64,000 nt of DNA from an uncultured Roseobacter sp. GTDB lineage: Bacteria; Pseudomonadota; Alphaproteobacteria; Rhodobacterales; Rhodobacteraceae. Below are positions 26,707 through 35,230 of the stretch, one piece after another. A program made the position numbers and the translations under genes. Position 1 is the first letter of the stretch. The number at the start of each line of letters is the position of its first letter. The stretch spans positions 26,385 to 90,384 of the forward strand of contig NZ_CANLQB010000013.1 of NCBI RefSeq assembly GCF_947493125.1, read 5' to 3'. The notes beneath the pieces were generated by a model. It had not been told where the DNA came from and searched no databases. It saw only the letters and a program-made list of their open reading frames with translations.

Positions 26707-27999
26707 TTAACGGTAATCGGTGAAGCGGCTCAGGTCCTCTCCCTTCAGAAGCGCGTCGTAAAGCCCCGCGGTATAAGCCGCCTTGGCATCCCAGTCGTAG
26801 AGCCTGTCGGCATAGTCGCGCGCCGCCTGCGCCATCTCCGCATGGGCCTCGGGCGCGTCCAGACAGCGCTCCATGGCCGCGCGATAGTCCCGCACCAGCC
26901 CGTCCATGGGCTGCAGGGCGATCTGCACGCCCCGCCCGCCCGCAACCAGATCGCCCGGGGCGCCGTAATCGGTGACCAGACAGACCATGCCGGAGGCCAT
27001 CGCCTCGATGACAACGCCTGCGCCCAACTCGCGGATGGAGGGAAACACGAACGCATCGCAGCGCCGCATGAACTCGGCCACCTCTGCCTGGCTCTTGCGG
27101 CCTTCGAAGATCACCCGCCCCTCGGCGCCCGCCTCTGCCACGATCTGCCGCAGGCGGGGCTCTTCGGGGCCATCGCCCAACACGTGCAGGATATGGTCCT
27201 TCATGCGCTCCGAGCCCGCAAAGGCGCGCACCGCCGCCTCGGGCACCTTGTAGGGCACCAGACGCCCGGCAAAGAGAAACCGCTTCGGCCCCGCCCCGGA
27301 GAACGGCCCCTGCCGGCCCTGCGCGTGAAACACCTCCGGGTCATAGCCGATCTCGGGAAAGGGCACGATCCGCTCCGCCGCCGAGGCGGGAATGTCATCG
27401 ATGGTGTGCTGGAAGGAGGCCAGGATACAGGCCGCATGGCGATAGGTCGAGCGGGCGAACGGCAGGTAGCGATAGAGACCCCGCAGCCGCCGCAGCCCCT
27501 CGCGCTCGCGTTTCTGCTCACCTGAGAACGCCGCCGGCCAATCCAGATTGCCGTTGAGCGGCCCGATCACGAAAGGCTGTGCCGTGCGCCCCGACACGTA
27601 GCTCGGCAGCGTCGGCGACATCGGCGTGATCCGGTGCACCAGATCGAACTCACCGCGCTTGAGCGCGGGCCGGAACTGCGCCAGCGCCTGACGCTCGAAG
27701 GCGATGTAGGGCAGATAGGCCATGATCTGGCTCGTCGACCAGGCCACCTCGTTGCCGCCGCGCAGAAACAGCGCCAGCTTGTACATGCGCGCCGCGATCC
27801 ACTCGTTGTCGATGTAATGCACCCGGTCGTCCAGATCCCCCGCCTTTTCGATGTTCTCGCGGTTGCGCACATGGGTGACGACGGTGACATCGGCGACGCG
27901 GCCAAGCGCACGGGCATATTTGTAGCCGACGATCGGCAGGGACGGCCATTCCGGGTTACAGCTTTCCGCCAGCACCAGCACACGACATCGGCGCGTCAT
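26707..27999 (-). CDS. GT4-family glycosyltransferase
   Basis: The 430-residue protein has a Rossmann-like N-terminal half (RCRVLVLAESCNPEWPSLP) and a C-terminal GT4 domain with FLFAGRLVPYKVPEAAVRAF, HVLGDGPEEPRL and FVFPSIRELGAGVVIEAMASG. The last contains the E-x7-E motif of retaining transferases. It lies 150 bases upstream of the exosortase gene on the same strand and diverges from the GT2 gene at 28193. The N-P-E-W and long first domain resemble transferases that act on lipid-linked oligosaccharides in surface-polysaccharide loci. The sugar is unknown. Confidence 0.9.
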   Translation of the reverse strand: MTRRCRVLVLAESCNPEWPSLPIVGYKYARALGRVADVTVVTHVRNRENIEKAGDLDDRVHYIDNEWIAARMYKLALFLRGGNEVAWSTSQIMAYLPYIAFERQALAQFRPALKRGEFDLVHRITPMSPTLPSYVSGRTAQPFVIGPLNGNLDWPAAFSGEQKREREGLRRLRGLYRYLPFARSTYRHAACILASFQHTIDDIPASAAERIVPFPEIGYDPEVFHAQGRQGPFSGAGPKRFLFAGRLVPYKVPEAAVRAFAGSERMKDHILHVLGDGPEEPRLRQIVAEAGAEGRVIFEGRKSQAEVAEFMRRCDAFVFPSIRELGAGVVIEAMASGMVCLVTDYGAPGDLVAGGRGVQIALQPMDGLVRDYRAAMERCLDAPEAHAEMAQAARDYADRLYDWDAKAAYTAGLYDALLKGEDLSRFTDYR

Positions 28000-28192
28000 A
28001 GACCATCTTCCAACAGCTCACTCTTCAGGCCGCTTGCTAGCACGGTGGCGGGCGGAAAGAGGAGCGAAATCTAAAAATTCCTTAAAATCGCATGGGGTGC
28101 AGGCGCCCGCGCGGCGGAAAAACACGCTATCCGTGGCCCGGCACGGCAGATAGGAGTTGACGCGATCTGCCGCAGCCAACAGGAACACTGCC

Positions 28193-29134
28193 ATGACAGA
28201 GACTACATCCGCCGCTGCCGACCGCTCCTACGTGGTGATCTCGCCCTGCCGCAACGAGGCGGCCTATATGCGCCGCACGCTCGACAGTATGGTGGCGCAG
28301 TCCGCACCGCCCGCGCTCTGGGTGATCGTGGATGACGGCTCCACCGATGACACCCCCGCCATTCTCGCGGAATATACTGCTGCCCACGACTGGATCCGGG
28401 TCGTCCCGAAGCCCGACCGCGGCCACCGCGCCGTGGGCCCCGGCGTGATCGAGGCGTTTTACGCCGGGTTAGAGACGGTGTCGCTCTCCGATTACGCCTA
28501 TCTGTGCAAGCTCGACCTCGATCTCGACCTGCCGCCGCGGTATTTCGAAATCCTGATGGACCGCATGGAGGCCACCCCGCGCATCGGCACCTGTTCCGGC
28601 AAGGCCTATTTCCGCAACAGCGCGGGCCAGCTGGTCAGCGAGAACATCGGCGACGAGATGTCCCTGGGCATGACCAAATTCTATTCCACCGCCTGTTTCG
28701 AGGCCATCGGCGGCTTCGTACGCGAGGTGATGTGGGACGGGATCGACTGCCACAAGGCGCGGCAACTGGGCTGGGCGCCGGTGAGCTGGGACGACGAAGA
28801 TCTGCGCTTCGAGCACTTGCGCCCCATGGGCTCCAGCCAGCAGAGCATCTTCACCGGGCGGCGGCGGCACGGCTTCGGGCAGTATTACATGGGCACGCAT
28901 CCGCTGTTCCTGATCGCCTCGGCCATCAACAAGGCGCGGCAGAAGCCCTATGTGCTGGGCGGGCTGGCGATGCTGCAGGGCTATTTCGGCGCCATGCTGC
29001 GCGGAGTGGACCAACACGGCGACACCGAGCTGATTGCCTTTATCAGAGACTATCAGAAGCGCGCCCTGCGGATCGGCAAAGCCCGCGCCGTGGCCGAGAT
29101 CGAAGCGGAACGGGCGGGGTTGTTGAAGGTCTAG
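28193..29134 (+). CDS. GT2-family glycosyltransferase
   Basis: The ATG at 28193 is preferred: AGGAA lies a suitable distance upstream, and the preceding in-frame codons from TTG at 28157 look like leader sequence. The 313-residue GT-A protein has YVVISPCRNEAAYMRRTLDSM, VDDGSTDDTPAIL and the metal-binding aspartates in LCKLDLDLDLPPRYFE (the D-x-D position). A D-D-E-D-L-R-F-like region with WDDEDLRFEHLRPMG supplies the catalytic base region. It would add a sugar with inversion at the cytoplasmic face. It diverges from the GT4 gene at 26707. It overlaps by four bases, tail to tail, the cargo gene at 29131. The specific sugar is not known. Confidence 0.92.
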   Translation: MTETTSAAADRSYVVISPCRNEAAYMRRTLDSMVAQSAPPALWVIVDDGSTDDTPAILAEYTAAHDWIRVVPKPDRGHRAVGPGVIEAFYAGLETVSLSDYAYLCKLDLDLDLPPRYFEILMDRMEATPRIGTCSGKAYFRNSAGQLVSENIGDEMSLGMTKFYSTACFEAIGGFVREVMWDGIDCHKARQLGWAPVSWDDEDLRFEHLRPMGSSQQSIFTGRRRHGFGQYYMGTHPLFLIASAINKARQKPYVLGGLAMLQGYFGAMLRGVDQHGDTELIAFIRDYQKRALRIGKARAVAEIEAERAGLLKV

Positions 29135-29673
29135 GCGGCGTTAGCCGTCTCGCGCCGGATCACGAGCAGCGCGCCCAACCCTGCGGCCAGCAGCGGAAAA
29201 CCCGCCGGCAAAGGCACCGGAGATGGCGTCACGGTGACCGTGGTTTTGGACCAGGATGCGCTTCCTATATGATAGCCCTCACCGTCGTCAAAATCATGAT
29301 AATAGCTAGCGCCTCCTCCAGCCTTAAAAGAAAACTCGGCCAGACCCGAAAACGCCATAACTTTGTATGACCCTTCCATCGTTGCAAAGTCGTAGGTGAA
29401 AAAGCCGTAACGGGTGTCACCTTCAAGAAGGGTTCCGGTGATACTGTAAAAATCAACAAGCGAGTCGAAGAAAAATCCGGCAAATGTCGCGTCAACGTCA
29501 TCATATTCCTCAATGACTTCGCCTGTGAAGTATTCCACCAATTGTGAAGACGAAGTCTCGAGATCTTTGTCCGAAACCGAAACCTCCAGCGTAAAATCCC
29601 GCTTCGGAACCTGGGTGGCCGCCTCCGCGAAACCGGGCAGCACCAGGGCGAGGAGACAGGCGAAAAACCTCAT
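29131..29673 (-). CDS. VPLPA-CTERM exosortase cargo protein
   Basis: The 180-residue protein has a signal peptide (hydrophobic residues 3-17, cleavage near A-E-A-A) and an exact C-terminal PVPLPAGFPLLAAGLG sorting motif, followed by a hydrophobic helix and a short R-R tail. The mature part of about 130 residues is acidic and aromatic, with no domain I recognise. This part of the window (about 29130-30550) is visibly less GC-rich than the polysaccharide genes around it. A similar cargo gene lies head to head at 29915. The product should be sorted by the exosortase encoded at 24950 and end up at the cell surface or in the matrix. Confidence 0.88.
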   Translation of the reverse strand: MRFFACLLALVLPGFAEAATQVPKRDFTLEVSVSDKDLETSSSQLVEYFTGEVIEEYDDVDATFAGFFFDSLVDFYSITGTLLEGDTRYGFFTYDFATMEGSYKVMAFSGLAEFSFKAGGGASYYHDFDDGEGYHIGSASWSKTTVTVTPSPVPLPAGFPLLAAGLGALLVIRRETANAA

Positions 29674-29914
29674 AAAACAATCCTTTCTTTGAAAATCAGC
29701 AGCTTACCGGGGCTGAAGAATACCTGTCATGCTAGCACCCGGTGGCGGCACACGTCCAATCCCCTATGAGCATGACACCGAATCTGCACTGGAGCGCAGC
29801 CGACAGGTCTAGGCGGCAGCGCCTGTGCCGTGCCCCATCGCTTCATTGATCGCAGCGGCGGCAGACGTTAGCGTCAAAGGGTTATGTAAATTCATTTCCA
29901 GAAAGGGAATTTAG

Positions 29915-30553
29915 ATGCTCAGGTTCATCATGGCCACGGGCCTGCTCGTGTGTTTTGCGACGACAGGGTCGGCAGCGTCCTTCAAATACTCATCATCCAG
30001 CGTTGATCAATTGGACTATTTCGATCAGCACCGAATGGGTGGGTATGTTTCCCCGAGCGAGGATCTTTCCTACCAAACGGGCGTTTCTATTGTGTTCGAA
30101 ATCAACGAACGGATCAAAAGGAATACAACTTACGTCTACGATAGGAGCGCCAGAAACTGGGATGTGTCCATAGTCGGCGGTGGAGTGAAACCCGAATATG
30201 AGCTTCTACCTTTTGATGGATTCGAGTTCTCTATCACGACAGGTTCAGACCGTCAGGTCATTGATTGGGATTTCTTCTACGAGGAGGATTTCGCAGTTGA
30301 TTATTTCCGGTGGAGTTCCTCGCCTCTCGAAGAGCGAAGTAAAGGCAACTACGAGTTCATCGACTTGGACTGCGTAGATGAGCTGGATGATCCAGGCAAC
30401 GAAAGTGAGTGCTTTGACGACGAAACATTCCGCGCCAACGGTGTTGGCACTTGGGAGAGGGTCACACCGGTTCCCGTCCCTGCCTCCCTGCCCCTGCTGG
30501 CCGGCGGCCTGGGCCTGATCGGTCTGGCCCTGCGGCGGAAAAGGCGCGTCTGA
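29915..30553 (+). CDS. VPLPA-CTERM-like exosortase cargo protein (VPVPA motif)
   Basis: The 212-residue protein has a signal peptide (FIMATGLLVCFATTGSAAS, cleavage near residue 17) and a C-terminal sorting region P-V-P-V-P-A-S-L-P-L-L-A-G-G, then a hydrophobic helix and a basic R-R-K-R-R tail. The motif is a conservative variant of VPLPA. The mature segment contains many aromatic and acidic residues and a pair of cysteines in DLDCVDELDDPGNESECFDD near residue 160, possibly a disulfide or metal-binding loop. I know no family for the body. It is divergent from the cargo gene at 29131. AAAGGGAATTT upstream of the ATG serves as ribosome site. Confidence 0.87.
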   Translation: MLRFIMATGLLVCFATTGSAASFKYSSSSVDQLDYFDQHRMGGYVSPSEDLSYQTGVSIVFEINERIKRNTTYVYDRSARNWDVSIVGGGVKPEYELLPFDGFEFSITTGSDRQVIDWDFFYEEDFAVDYFRWSSSPLEERSKGNYEFIDLDCVDELDDPGNESECFDDETFRANGVGTWERVTPVPVPASLPLLAGGLGLIGLALRRKRRV

Positions 30554-30639
30554 CGTCAAACCGCTCAAAAGCGCGGTAGGCGTGACGGAGAAACTGCGCT
30601 AGAGCGGACGCCAACCATTCCTGCGAGTACCCTGCCCCG

Positions 30640-31278
30640 ATGACACCCTCCGCCCTTTCCCGTCTGCGCGACAAGATCCTTTACGATGTGCTCGGGCATG
30701 TGCCCCGCAACCGCCCCTTTCTCTTCGGCATCGGGCTGAGCAAGACGGGCACCACCTCGCTCAACGACGCGCTGGAGATCCTCGGCTACAGCGCCTTTCA
30801 CCTGCCGCCCATCGCCCATGCGGACGCGCAGGGGCAGATCCGCAGCCGCTGGCCCTGGTGGGTCTACAAATACGACGCACTCACCGATCTGACGGTCTCG
30901 GTGCTGCATGCGGAGCTGCGCGAGACCTTCCCCAACGCCCGCTTCATCCACACCCGCCGCCCGCTGGAGAAATGGCTCGACAGCTGCCGGAGGCACTTCA
31001 CCGCGGAACTGGGCCAGACCCGGATCGCGCAGGGGCAGGCGTATCTCAACGATCTCTGCGACGCCTTCTACGGCAGCCATATCTACGACGAGGCGGGCTA
31101 TCGCGCAGCCTATGAGCGCCACGAGCGCGAGGTGATGGCGCTGCACGGCGGGCAGCCCGGGTTCATGGACTGGGACCTGACCCAGGGCGACGGCTGGGCG
31201 CCGCTCTGCGCGTTTCTCGGAAAACCGGTGCCGGAGGCGCCCTTTCCTGTCTCTAACAAGGGGCGCAAGGCCTCCTGA
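30640..31278 (+). CDS. Sulfotransferase-like protein (short family)
   Basis: The 212-residue protein starts MTPSALSRLRDKILYDVLG and has the phosphosulfate-binding loop FGIGLSKTGTTSLNDALEIL (K-T-G-T-T-S). An ARFIHTRRPLEKWLDSCRRH segment gives the R-x(n)-S 3'-phosphate motif. This compact layout matches bacterial members related to the sulfotransferase family found widely in Rhodobacterales. It would need PAPS made elsewhere in the genome. The acceptor could be a sugar of the exopolysaccharide encoded here. It lies 86 bases after a cargo gene and converges with the rhomboid gene at 31287, only nine bases away. Confidence 0.82.
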   Translation: MTPSALSRLRDKILYDVLGHVPRNRPFLFGIGLSKTGTTSLNDALEILGYSAFHLPPIAHADAQGQIRSRWPWWVYKYDALTDLTVSVLHAELRETFPNARFIHTRRPLEKWLDSCRRHFTAELGQTRIAQGQAYLNDLCDAFYGSHIYDEAGYRAAYERHEREVMALHGGQPGFMDWDLTQGDGWAPLCAFLGKPVPEAPFPVSNKGRKAS

Positions 31279-31286
31279 GCGCTGCC

Positions 31287-31964
31287 CTAGGGCGTGTCCC
31301 CGGCGTCCTCCGCCCCGTCCCGGGCACGGGGGTCCACCAGCAGCGCCATGATCCAGCCGGCGATGAAGCCGCCCAGATGCGTCTCCCAGGCCAGTTGCCC
31401 GCCCATCGCCCACCACAGCACCAGGTTCAGCACCACCAGCCAGAAGGCCGCGTTGGCCACCGGCCAGAGCCCCTCGCGGCGGGTGAAGCGATCCACATAG
31501 TTCCAGGCCAGCAGCGCGCCCGCCAGCCCGAAGAGCGCCCCCGAGGCCCCGACCATCGGTGGAAAGGGCTGGGCCAGAAGGGCAAAGACCACAGCCCCCC
31601 CGGCCTGCGCGCCCGCATAGACCAGCCCGAAACCCCGGGCGCCCACCCGCTCCACAACCGGGCCGCCCAGCGACCACAGCGTGATCATATTGACCGCAAG
31701 ATGCGCCAGCCCGCCGTGCAAAAGCCCGTATGTCAGGAACATCAGCGTCGGCTGCACCGCGTAATTCGGGGTCCAGCCGCTCAGCAGCCCCGGCCAGAAG
31801 GCGCCGTAGTCATAGACCAGGCCGCGCAGCCGGGGGGCGCCGACCAGCCCCTGATCGGTCAGCTGCAGGACAAGCTCGGTGCCGCAGCAGATCACGGTCA
31901 GGGCAATCAATATCCATCTGCCCGACGGGCCGGATGCAGACTGCGAAGGACTAGGGTTCGACAT
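31287..31964 (-). CDS. Rhomboid-family intramembrane serine protease
   Basis: The 225-residue protein has six or seven membrane helices and the rhomboid signatures: FLTYGLLHGGLAHLAVNM (the oxyanion-region histidine and N), GASGALFGLAG with the catalytic serine, and THLGGFIAGW with the catalytic histidine. The protease cuts membrane-anchored proteins within or next to their transmembrane helix. Its position between a sulfotransferase and the outer-membrane barrel of the polysaccharide system is unusual. Exosortase cargo have C-terminal helices that might be processed by it, but that is speculation. A GTG one codon upstream of ATG 31964 could also start it. Rhomboid assignment is firm; substrate unknown. 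Confidence 0.92.
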   Translation of the reverse strand: MSNPSPSQSASGPSGRWILIALTVICCGTELVLQLTDQGLVGAPRLRGLVYDYGAFWPGLLSGWTPNYAVQPTLMFLTYGLLHGGLAHLAVNMITLWSLGGPVVERVGARGFGLVYAGAQAGGAVVFALLAQPFPPMVGASGALFGLAGALLAWNYVDRFTRREGLWPVANAAFWLVVLNLVLWWAMGGQLAWETHLGGFIAGWIMALLVDPRARDGAEDAGDTP

Positions 31965-32007
31965 CACGCGCCATCGTGGACATTGGCCTTAGCGTAAGAC
32001 CGACGTT

Positions 32008-33429
32008 TCAGGGCGTCCAAGAGAAATTACGCTCCACCCCCAGGAAAACGGTGTTGGAGCTGCGGTCCTCGGCATTGTCCTGCGTGGACAGACGATGCCT
32101 GTAGCCGCCCACCAGCCCCCAGTCCCGCGTCAGCGCGTAGCGGTAGCTGAGGCTGACATCGACGCGCTGTGCGTCATTGCCGGCCTCGCCCAGCTCGTTG
32201 CGGTCGAAGAACGACAGGCTCACTCCGAAGCTGGACAGGCTGTTGACCTGCTGGTTGTAGGCAGCGTTCAGGCGGGTGTTGATTTCCTCGTTGTTGTCGT
32301 TGTCGGTGTTGACCGACTGGCTGAGACCGACGGACACGGTGCCTGTGGACAGGTTGTGCACGTAATCCGCCTGCACCAGCGGATCGGTCCCGAGCGAGTC
32401 GGTGCCGGTCGCCCCCAGTGTCAGGGACAGCGCGCCGCGCGGCATCTGCATCGTACGGCGCACGCTGAACGAGGACCGCCGGCCGTCATCGTTGGAGGTG
32501 ATGTCGGAGGCATAGCTCACCCCCAGCGCACCGTTCGGCAGCGCCCGCTCCCAGTCGATGGAGCCGCTCAGCCCTTCATCGGTGGCGGTCTGATCGCCCG
32601 ACCGCTCGACCCGGTCATAGCTGAGCCCGATGTTGATCGTGTCGACCCTGCTCGCCTGCAGCCGGACCGCCGATCCGAAGCCGGTGGTCTCCCGGTCGAC
32701 CCCATCGCCACGGGCGTCGAAATCCCGGTAGAGCGAGGTCAGGCTGGCGGTGATGCGCGGGGTGATGCGGAAATCGATCTGTCCGGAGAAATCCTGGCGG
32801 GAACTGTCCTGCAGGTTCGGGTCGGCGTCGTCGCTGTATGCGATCCGGTTCTCACTCCAGTTGAAGCTGGCCCCGATCGGCGCCTCCTGCCCGACGGCCC
32901 CCTCAAGGCGGTAGCTGTAGGTGCGCCGCGTCCCCTCGGTCTGGTCGATGACGTTGCCGTCCTGGTCGAAATCCTCGTCCTGAATGCCGGAGGTCACATC
33001 CGCCTCGCGATAGCGCAGCGAGATCCCGGCGCGCGCACTGCGGGTCTGCCGGTTGTAGGAGAGCGTGCCGAAACTGTTGGTCAGATCAACGCTGTCGCGG
33101 CCCGCGCGGCCTTCCTCGATATCGGTCCCGAGACCCAGCGAGAACCGGTCGATGGCCCGCTGGCTGTCGAGCCCGAAGCTCAGGATGGTGCGGCCGAAGA
33201 AATCCGATTCCCCCTCTACATCCAGATCGGGGTTGTCACTGTATTCAAAGCGCTGTTCCACGCCGAAATTCGCCACCATGCCCGGCGGCGTGCCATCCTG
33301 CGCATGACCGGCGGCACCGGCGCAATACAGAAGGACCGCCGCCGCTCCGGTGCTGCGTCCGACGATGCTCTGCTGTGGGGCGGGCTGTCCGCTATTCGAA
33401 CAACCGCCGCTCGGGTACCAGAATGACAT
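32008..33429 (-). CDS. Outer-membrane beta-barrel protein of the polysaccharide/exosortase locus
   Basis: The 473-residue protein begins with a signal-like region (AAAVLLYCAGAAGHA) and continues as alternating polar/hydrophobic strands rich in D, R, S and N, ending in an aromatic R-N-F-S-W-T-P. That is typical of outer-membrane barrels of the EpsL/PEP-CTERM-associated kind, which are thought to form the pore or accessory protein for polymer export. It lies right next to the polysaccharide export gene and its start overlaps that gene's end by 38 bases, so they are translated together. The unusual N-terminal extension before the signal (about 25 residues) hints that the true start may be internal, but no better ATG is visible. 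Confidence 0.78.
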   Translation of the reverse strand: MSFWYPSGGCSNSGQPAPQQSIVGRSTGAAAVLLYCAGAAGHAQDGTPPGMVANFGVEQRFEYSDNPDLDVEGESDFFGRTILSFGLDSQRAIDRFSLGLGTDIEEGRAGRDSVDLTNSFGTLSYNRQTRSARAGISLRYREADVTSGIQDEDFDQDGNVIDQTEGTRRTYSYRLEGAVGQEAPIGASFNWSENRIAYSDDADPNLQDSSRQDFSGQIDFRITPRITASLTSLYRDFDARGDGVDRETTGFGSAVRLQASRVDTINIGLSYDRVERSGDQTATDEGLSGSIDWERALPNGALGVSYASDITSNDDGRRSSFSVRRTMQMPRGALSLTLGATGTDSLGTDPLVQADYVHNLSTGTVSVGLSQSVNTDNDNNEEINTRLNAAYNQQVNSLSSFGVSLSFFDRNELGEAGNDAQRVDVSLSYRYALTRDWGLVGGYRHRLSTQDNAEDRSSNTVFLGVERNFSWTP

Positions 33430-34012
33430 CTCCGTCCTTCAGCTCGATATCCGTTGTCACGGCGCCGTCTGCGAGCGCCTTGTAGTTCAATGTGGTGACG
33501 CTCTGCTGTCTCGTCCGGGGATCGGTGCGCCGCAGCTGGATGCGCTTGACGGCCGCAAACCGCGAGACCCCGCCGCTGATCGCCACGGCCTGCAGCAGGG
33601 TCGTGCCCGTCTCAACCTCGACCACACCGGGCCGGTTCACCTCGCCCACGAAATAGACCGAGATGGTCGGCCCGCTGGCCGCGGCCCCCCCGGCGCTGAG
33701 CGGCGCGCGCACCGCCGGGTTCACGGAGACGAAAACGGTTGGGCTGGTTGCGAAATTGGGGGAGATGGCGCTGGAAATGCTGGCCTCGATCTCGCTGACG
33801 GTCAGCCCCCGTGCCGGCAGAGCCCCGGCGAACGGAAAGTTGAACCGCCCGTCCGGCAGGACCGCCACGGTGCGGTTGAGCGATCCGTCCTCAAGCACCT
33901 CGATGGTCAGGGTGTCCCCAGTCTGCACGCGGTATGACCCCTGTGCGAGCGCCATCACGGCCCAGCAGGACAGAACGAGCCCCGCCATAATTGTCTTCAG
34001 GATCTTGAGCAT
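33392..34012 (-). CDS. Polysaccharide export protein, Wza/BexD-like (short form)
   Basis: The 206-residue protein has a signal peptide (VLSCWAVMALAQ) with no lipobox cysteine at the cleavage site, followed by a polysaccharide-export N-domain (YRVQTGDTLTIEVLEDG) and an SLBB-like part with VYFVGEVNRPGVVEVETG, LLQAVAISGGV and LKDGDVILVPERR. It is short compared with full Wza, which has four domains, and resembles the EpsA/EPS loci proteins that act together with a separate barrel. The barrel at 32008 could be that partner. It would form a ring in the outer membrane or periplasm that accepts polymer from the chain-length protein. The gene is first of a two-gene unit with the barrel. Confidence 0.9.
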   Translation of the reverse strand: MLKILKTIMAGLVLSCWAVMALAQGSYRVQTGDTLTIEVLEDGSLNRTVAVLPDGRFNFPFAGALPARGLTVSEIEASISSAISPNFATSPTVFVSVNPAVRAPLSAGGAAASGPTISVYFVGEVNRPGVVEVETGTTLLQAVAISGGVSRFAAVKRIQLRRTDPRTRQQSVTTLNYKALADGAVTTDIELKDGDVILVPERRLFE

Positions 34013-34170
34013 ATGCCTGTCCTCACCACGAAATTCCGGTTGTCGCCCCCATTGCGCAGATGGACAATCTCTACACCTGCAGCCCGGGGCAAGACCAATG
34101 TCGCATCCGATTATCGCAGGATTAGCCCCGGACTGTCACCACAGCGCCACAGGCACAGACAACCCTGGGC

Positions 34171-35013
34171 CTACGTCGCGCCCGACAGCATGTCCGGGGT
34201 GATCATCTCGTAGCCCATCAGCGACACGATCTCAGGGTCCAGTGTCTCGTTGATGATGTCCAGCGTGGCCGGTCCGAGTTTCTCGCGCCAGCATTCGCGC
34301 AGATAGTAATCGGCATAGGTGCGGTGAGACACCGTGCCATCCTCGCGCTTGACCCCTTCGGAAACGGGAACGTGCCGGTCGCGTTTCGCAATCCCCAGAT
34401 CGGCTGCAACCCGCGCCAGCGTCGCCGCCTCATCGGCCAGAAAATCCTCGTAGCGCGCAATCACCGCATGGGTCGCGGCCTGTTGCAGACGCGCATAGCC
34501 GCGCATCTTGCGGTTCCAGACCTCCGCCGGCAGCAGCGGCCTTGGGCCGAGATTCTCGCGCTGTTCCATCACCGGCAGGCGCCGCGTCAGGAAGCGCTCC
34601 AGATCGCTGTCCTGCGCGCCCACGTGATAGGGCCGCTGGAACAGCGACAAAAGCCAGGCATAGGGATTCTTGACCAGCATCAGAAACCGCACCGAGGCGA
34701 GCGCCTCCGGCCCGATCCGTTCGGGATCGGGGTTCATGTGCTTCCAGCCGAGGTTGCGCGCGAAGGTCGCCTCGAAGAACCGATCACGCGCGGTTTCGTG
34801 CAGCCGGTGGGTCAGCCCGGGCATGAACCGGCGCAAACGGCGGGTGAAGATCGTCCGCAGATCTCCGTCATCGACCCGCCCGGGAAGCACCTGGGCCTGA
34901 AGATTCAGGTCCGCCAGGGCCGCAAGGTAATTGGTGCCGGTGTTCCGCTCACCGTAGATCTTGAGCGCGACATCGTCCGATGAACTGAAGGGCTTCGTGG
35001 ATCTCATGAACAA
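34171..35013 (-). CDS. Sulfotransferase-like protein
   Basis: The 280-residue protein has an early VALKIYGERNTGTNYLAALA segment (G-E-R-N-T-G-T-N), a variant of the phosphosulfate-binding loop. A later LVKNPYAWLLSLFQRPYHVG segment resembles the K/R-x(n)-S 3'-phosphate motif of sulfotransferases. GWKHMNPD is a further family feature. The TTG at 35013 lies seven bases after AAGGAAA, so it may be the start; an in-frame ATG two codons later (35007) is the alternative. The gene is isolated between the export protein and galE, both on the same strand. Its acceptor is unknown; a polysaccharide is likely from context. I rate the fold likely and the reaction less certain. Confidence 0.72.
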   Translation of the reverse strand: MFMRSTKPFSSSDDVALKIYGERNTGTNYLAALADLNLQAQVLPGRVDDGDLRTIFTRRLRRFMPGLTHRLHETARDRFFEATFARNLGWKHMNPDPERIGPEALASVRFLMLVKNPYAWLLSLFQRPYHVGAQDSDLERFLTRRLPVMEQRENLGPRPLLPAEVWNRKMRGYARLQQAATHAVIARYEDFLADEAATLARVAADLGIAKRDRHVPVSEGVKREDGTVSHRTYADYYLRECWREKLGPATLDIINETLDPEIVSLMGYEMITPDMLSGAT

Positions 35014-35230
35014 GCCAATGTTTCCTTCTGGCGACTAACAACCTGCAACCAACCGCCCTCACAGGTCAATCACAGGTTGCTCACAGGACTGTTCCGGCAA
35101 AGGCGCAAAAACATCTTGGGATAGAATTGAATCCGTTCTGCAAAACGATGTGACAGTCTCGTGAAGTTATGGGAATCGACCGGACGTCGGCACCCACAGC
35201 GTAAATTTCCGGCACTCTATCGTGCGCTGG

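Noticed and set aside
31287..31964. Rhombosortase
   Set aside because: No GlyGly-CTERM proteins were seen and the protein has ordinary rhomboid signatures.
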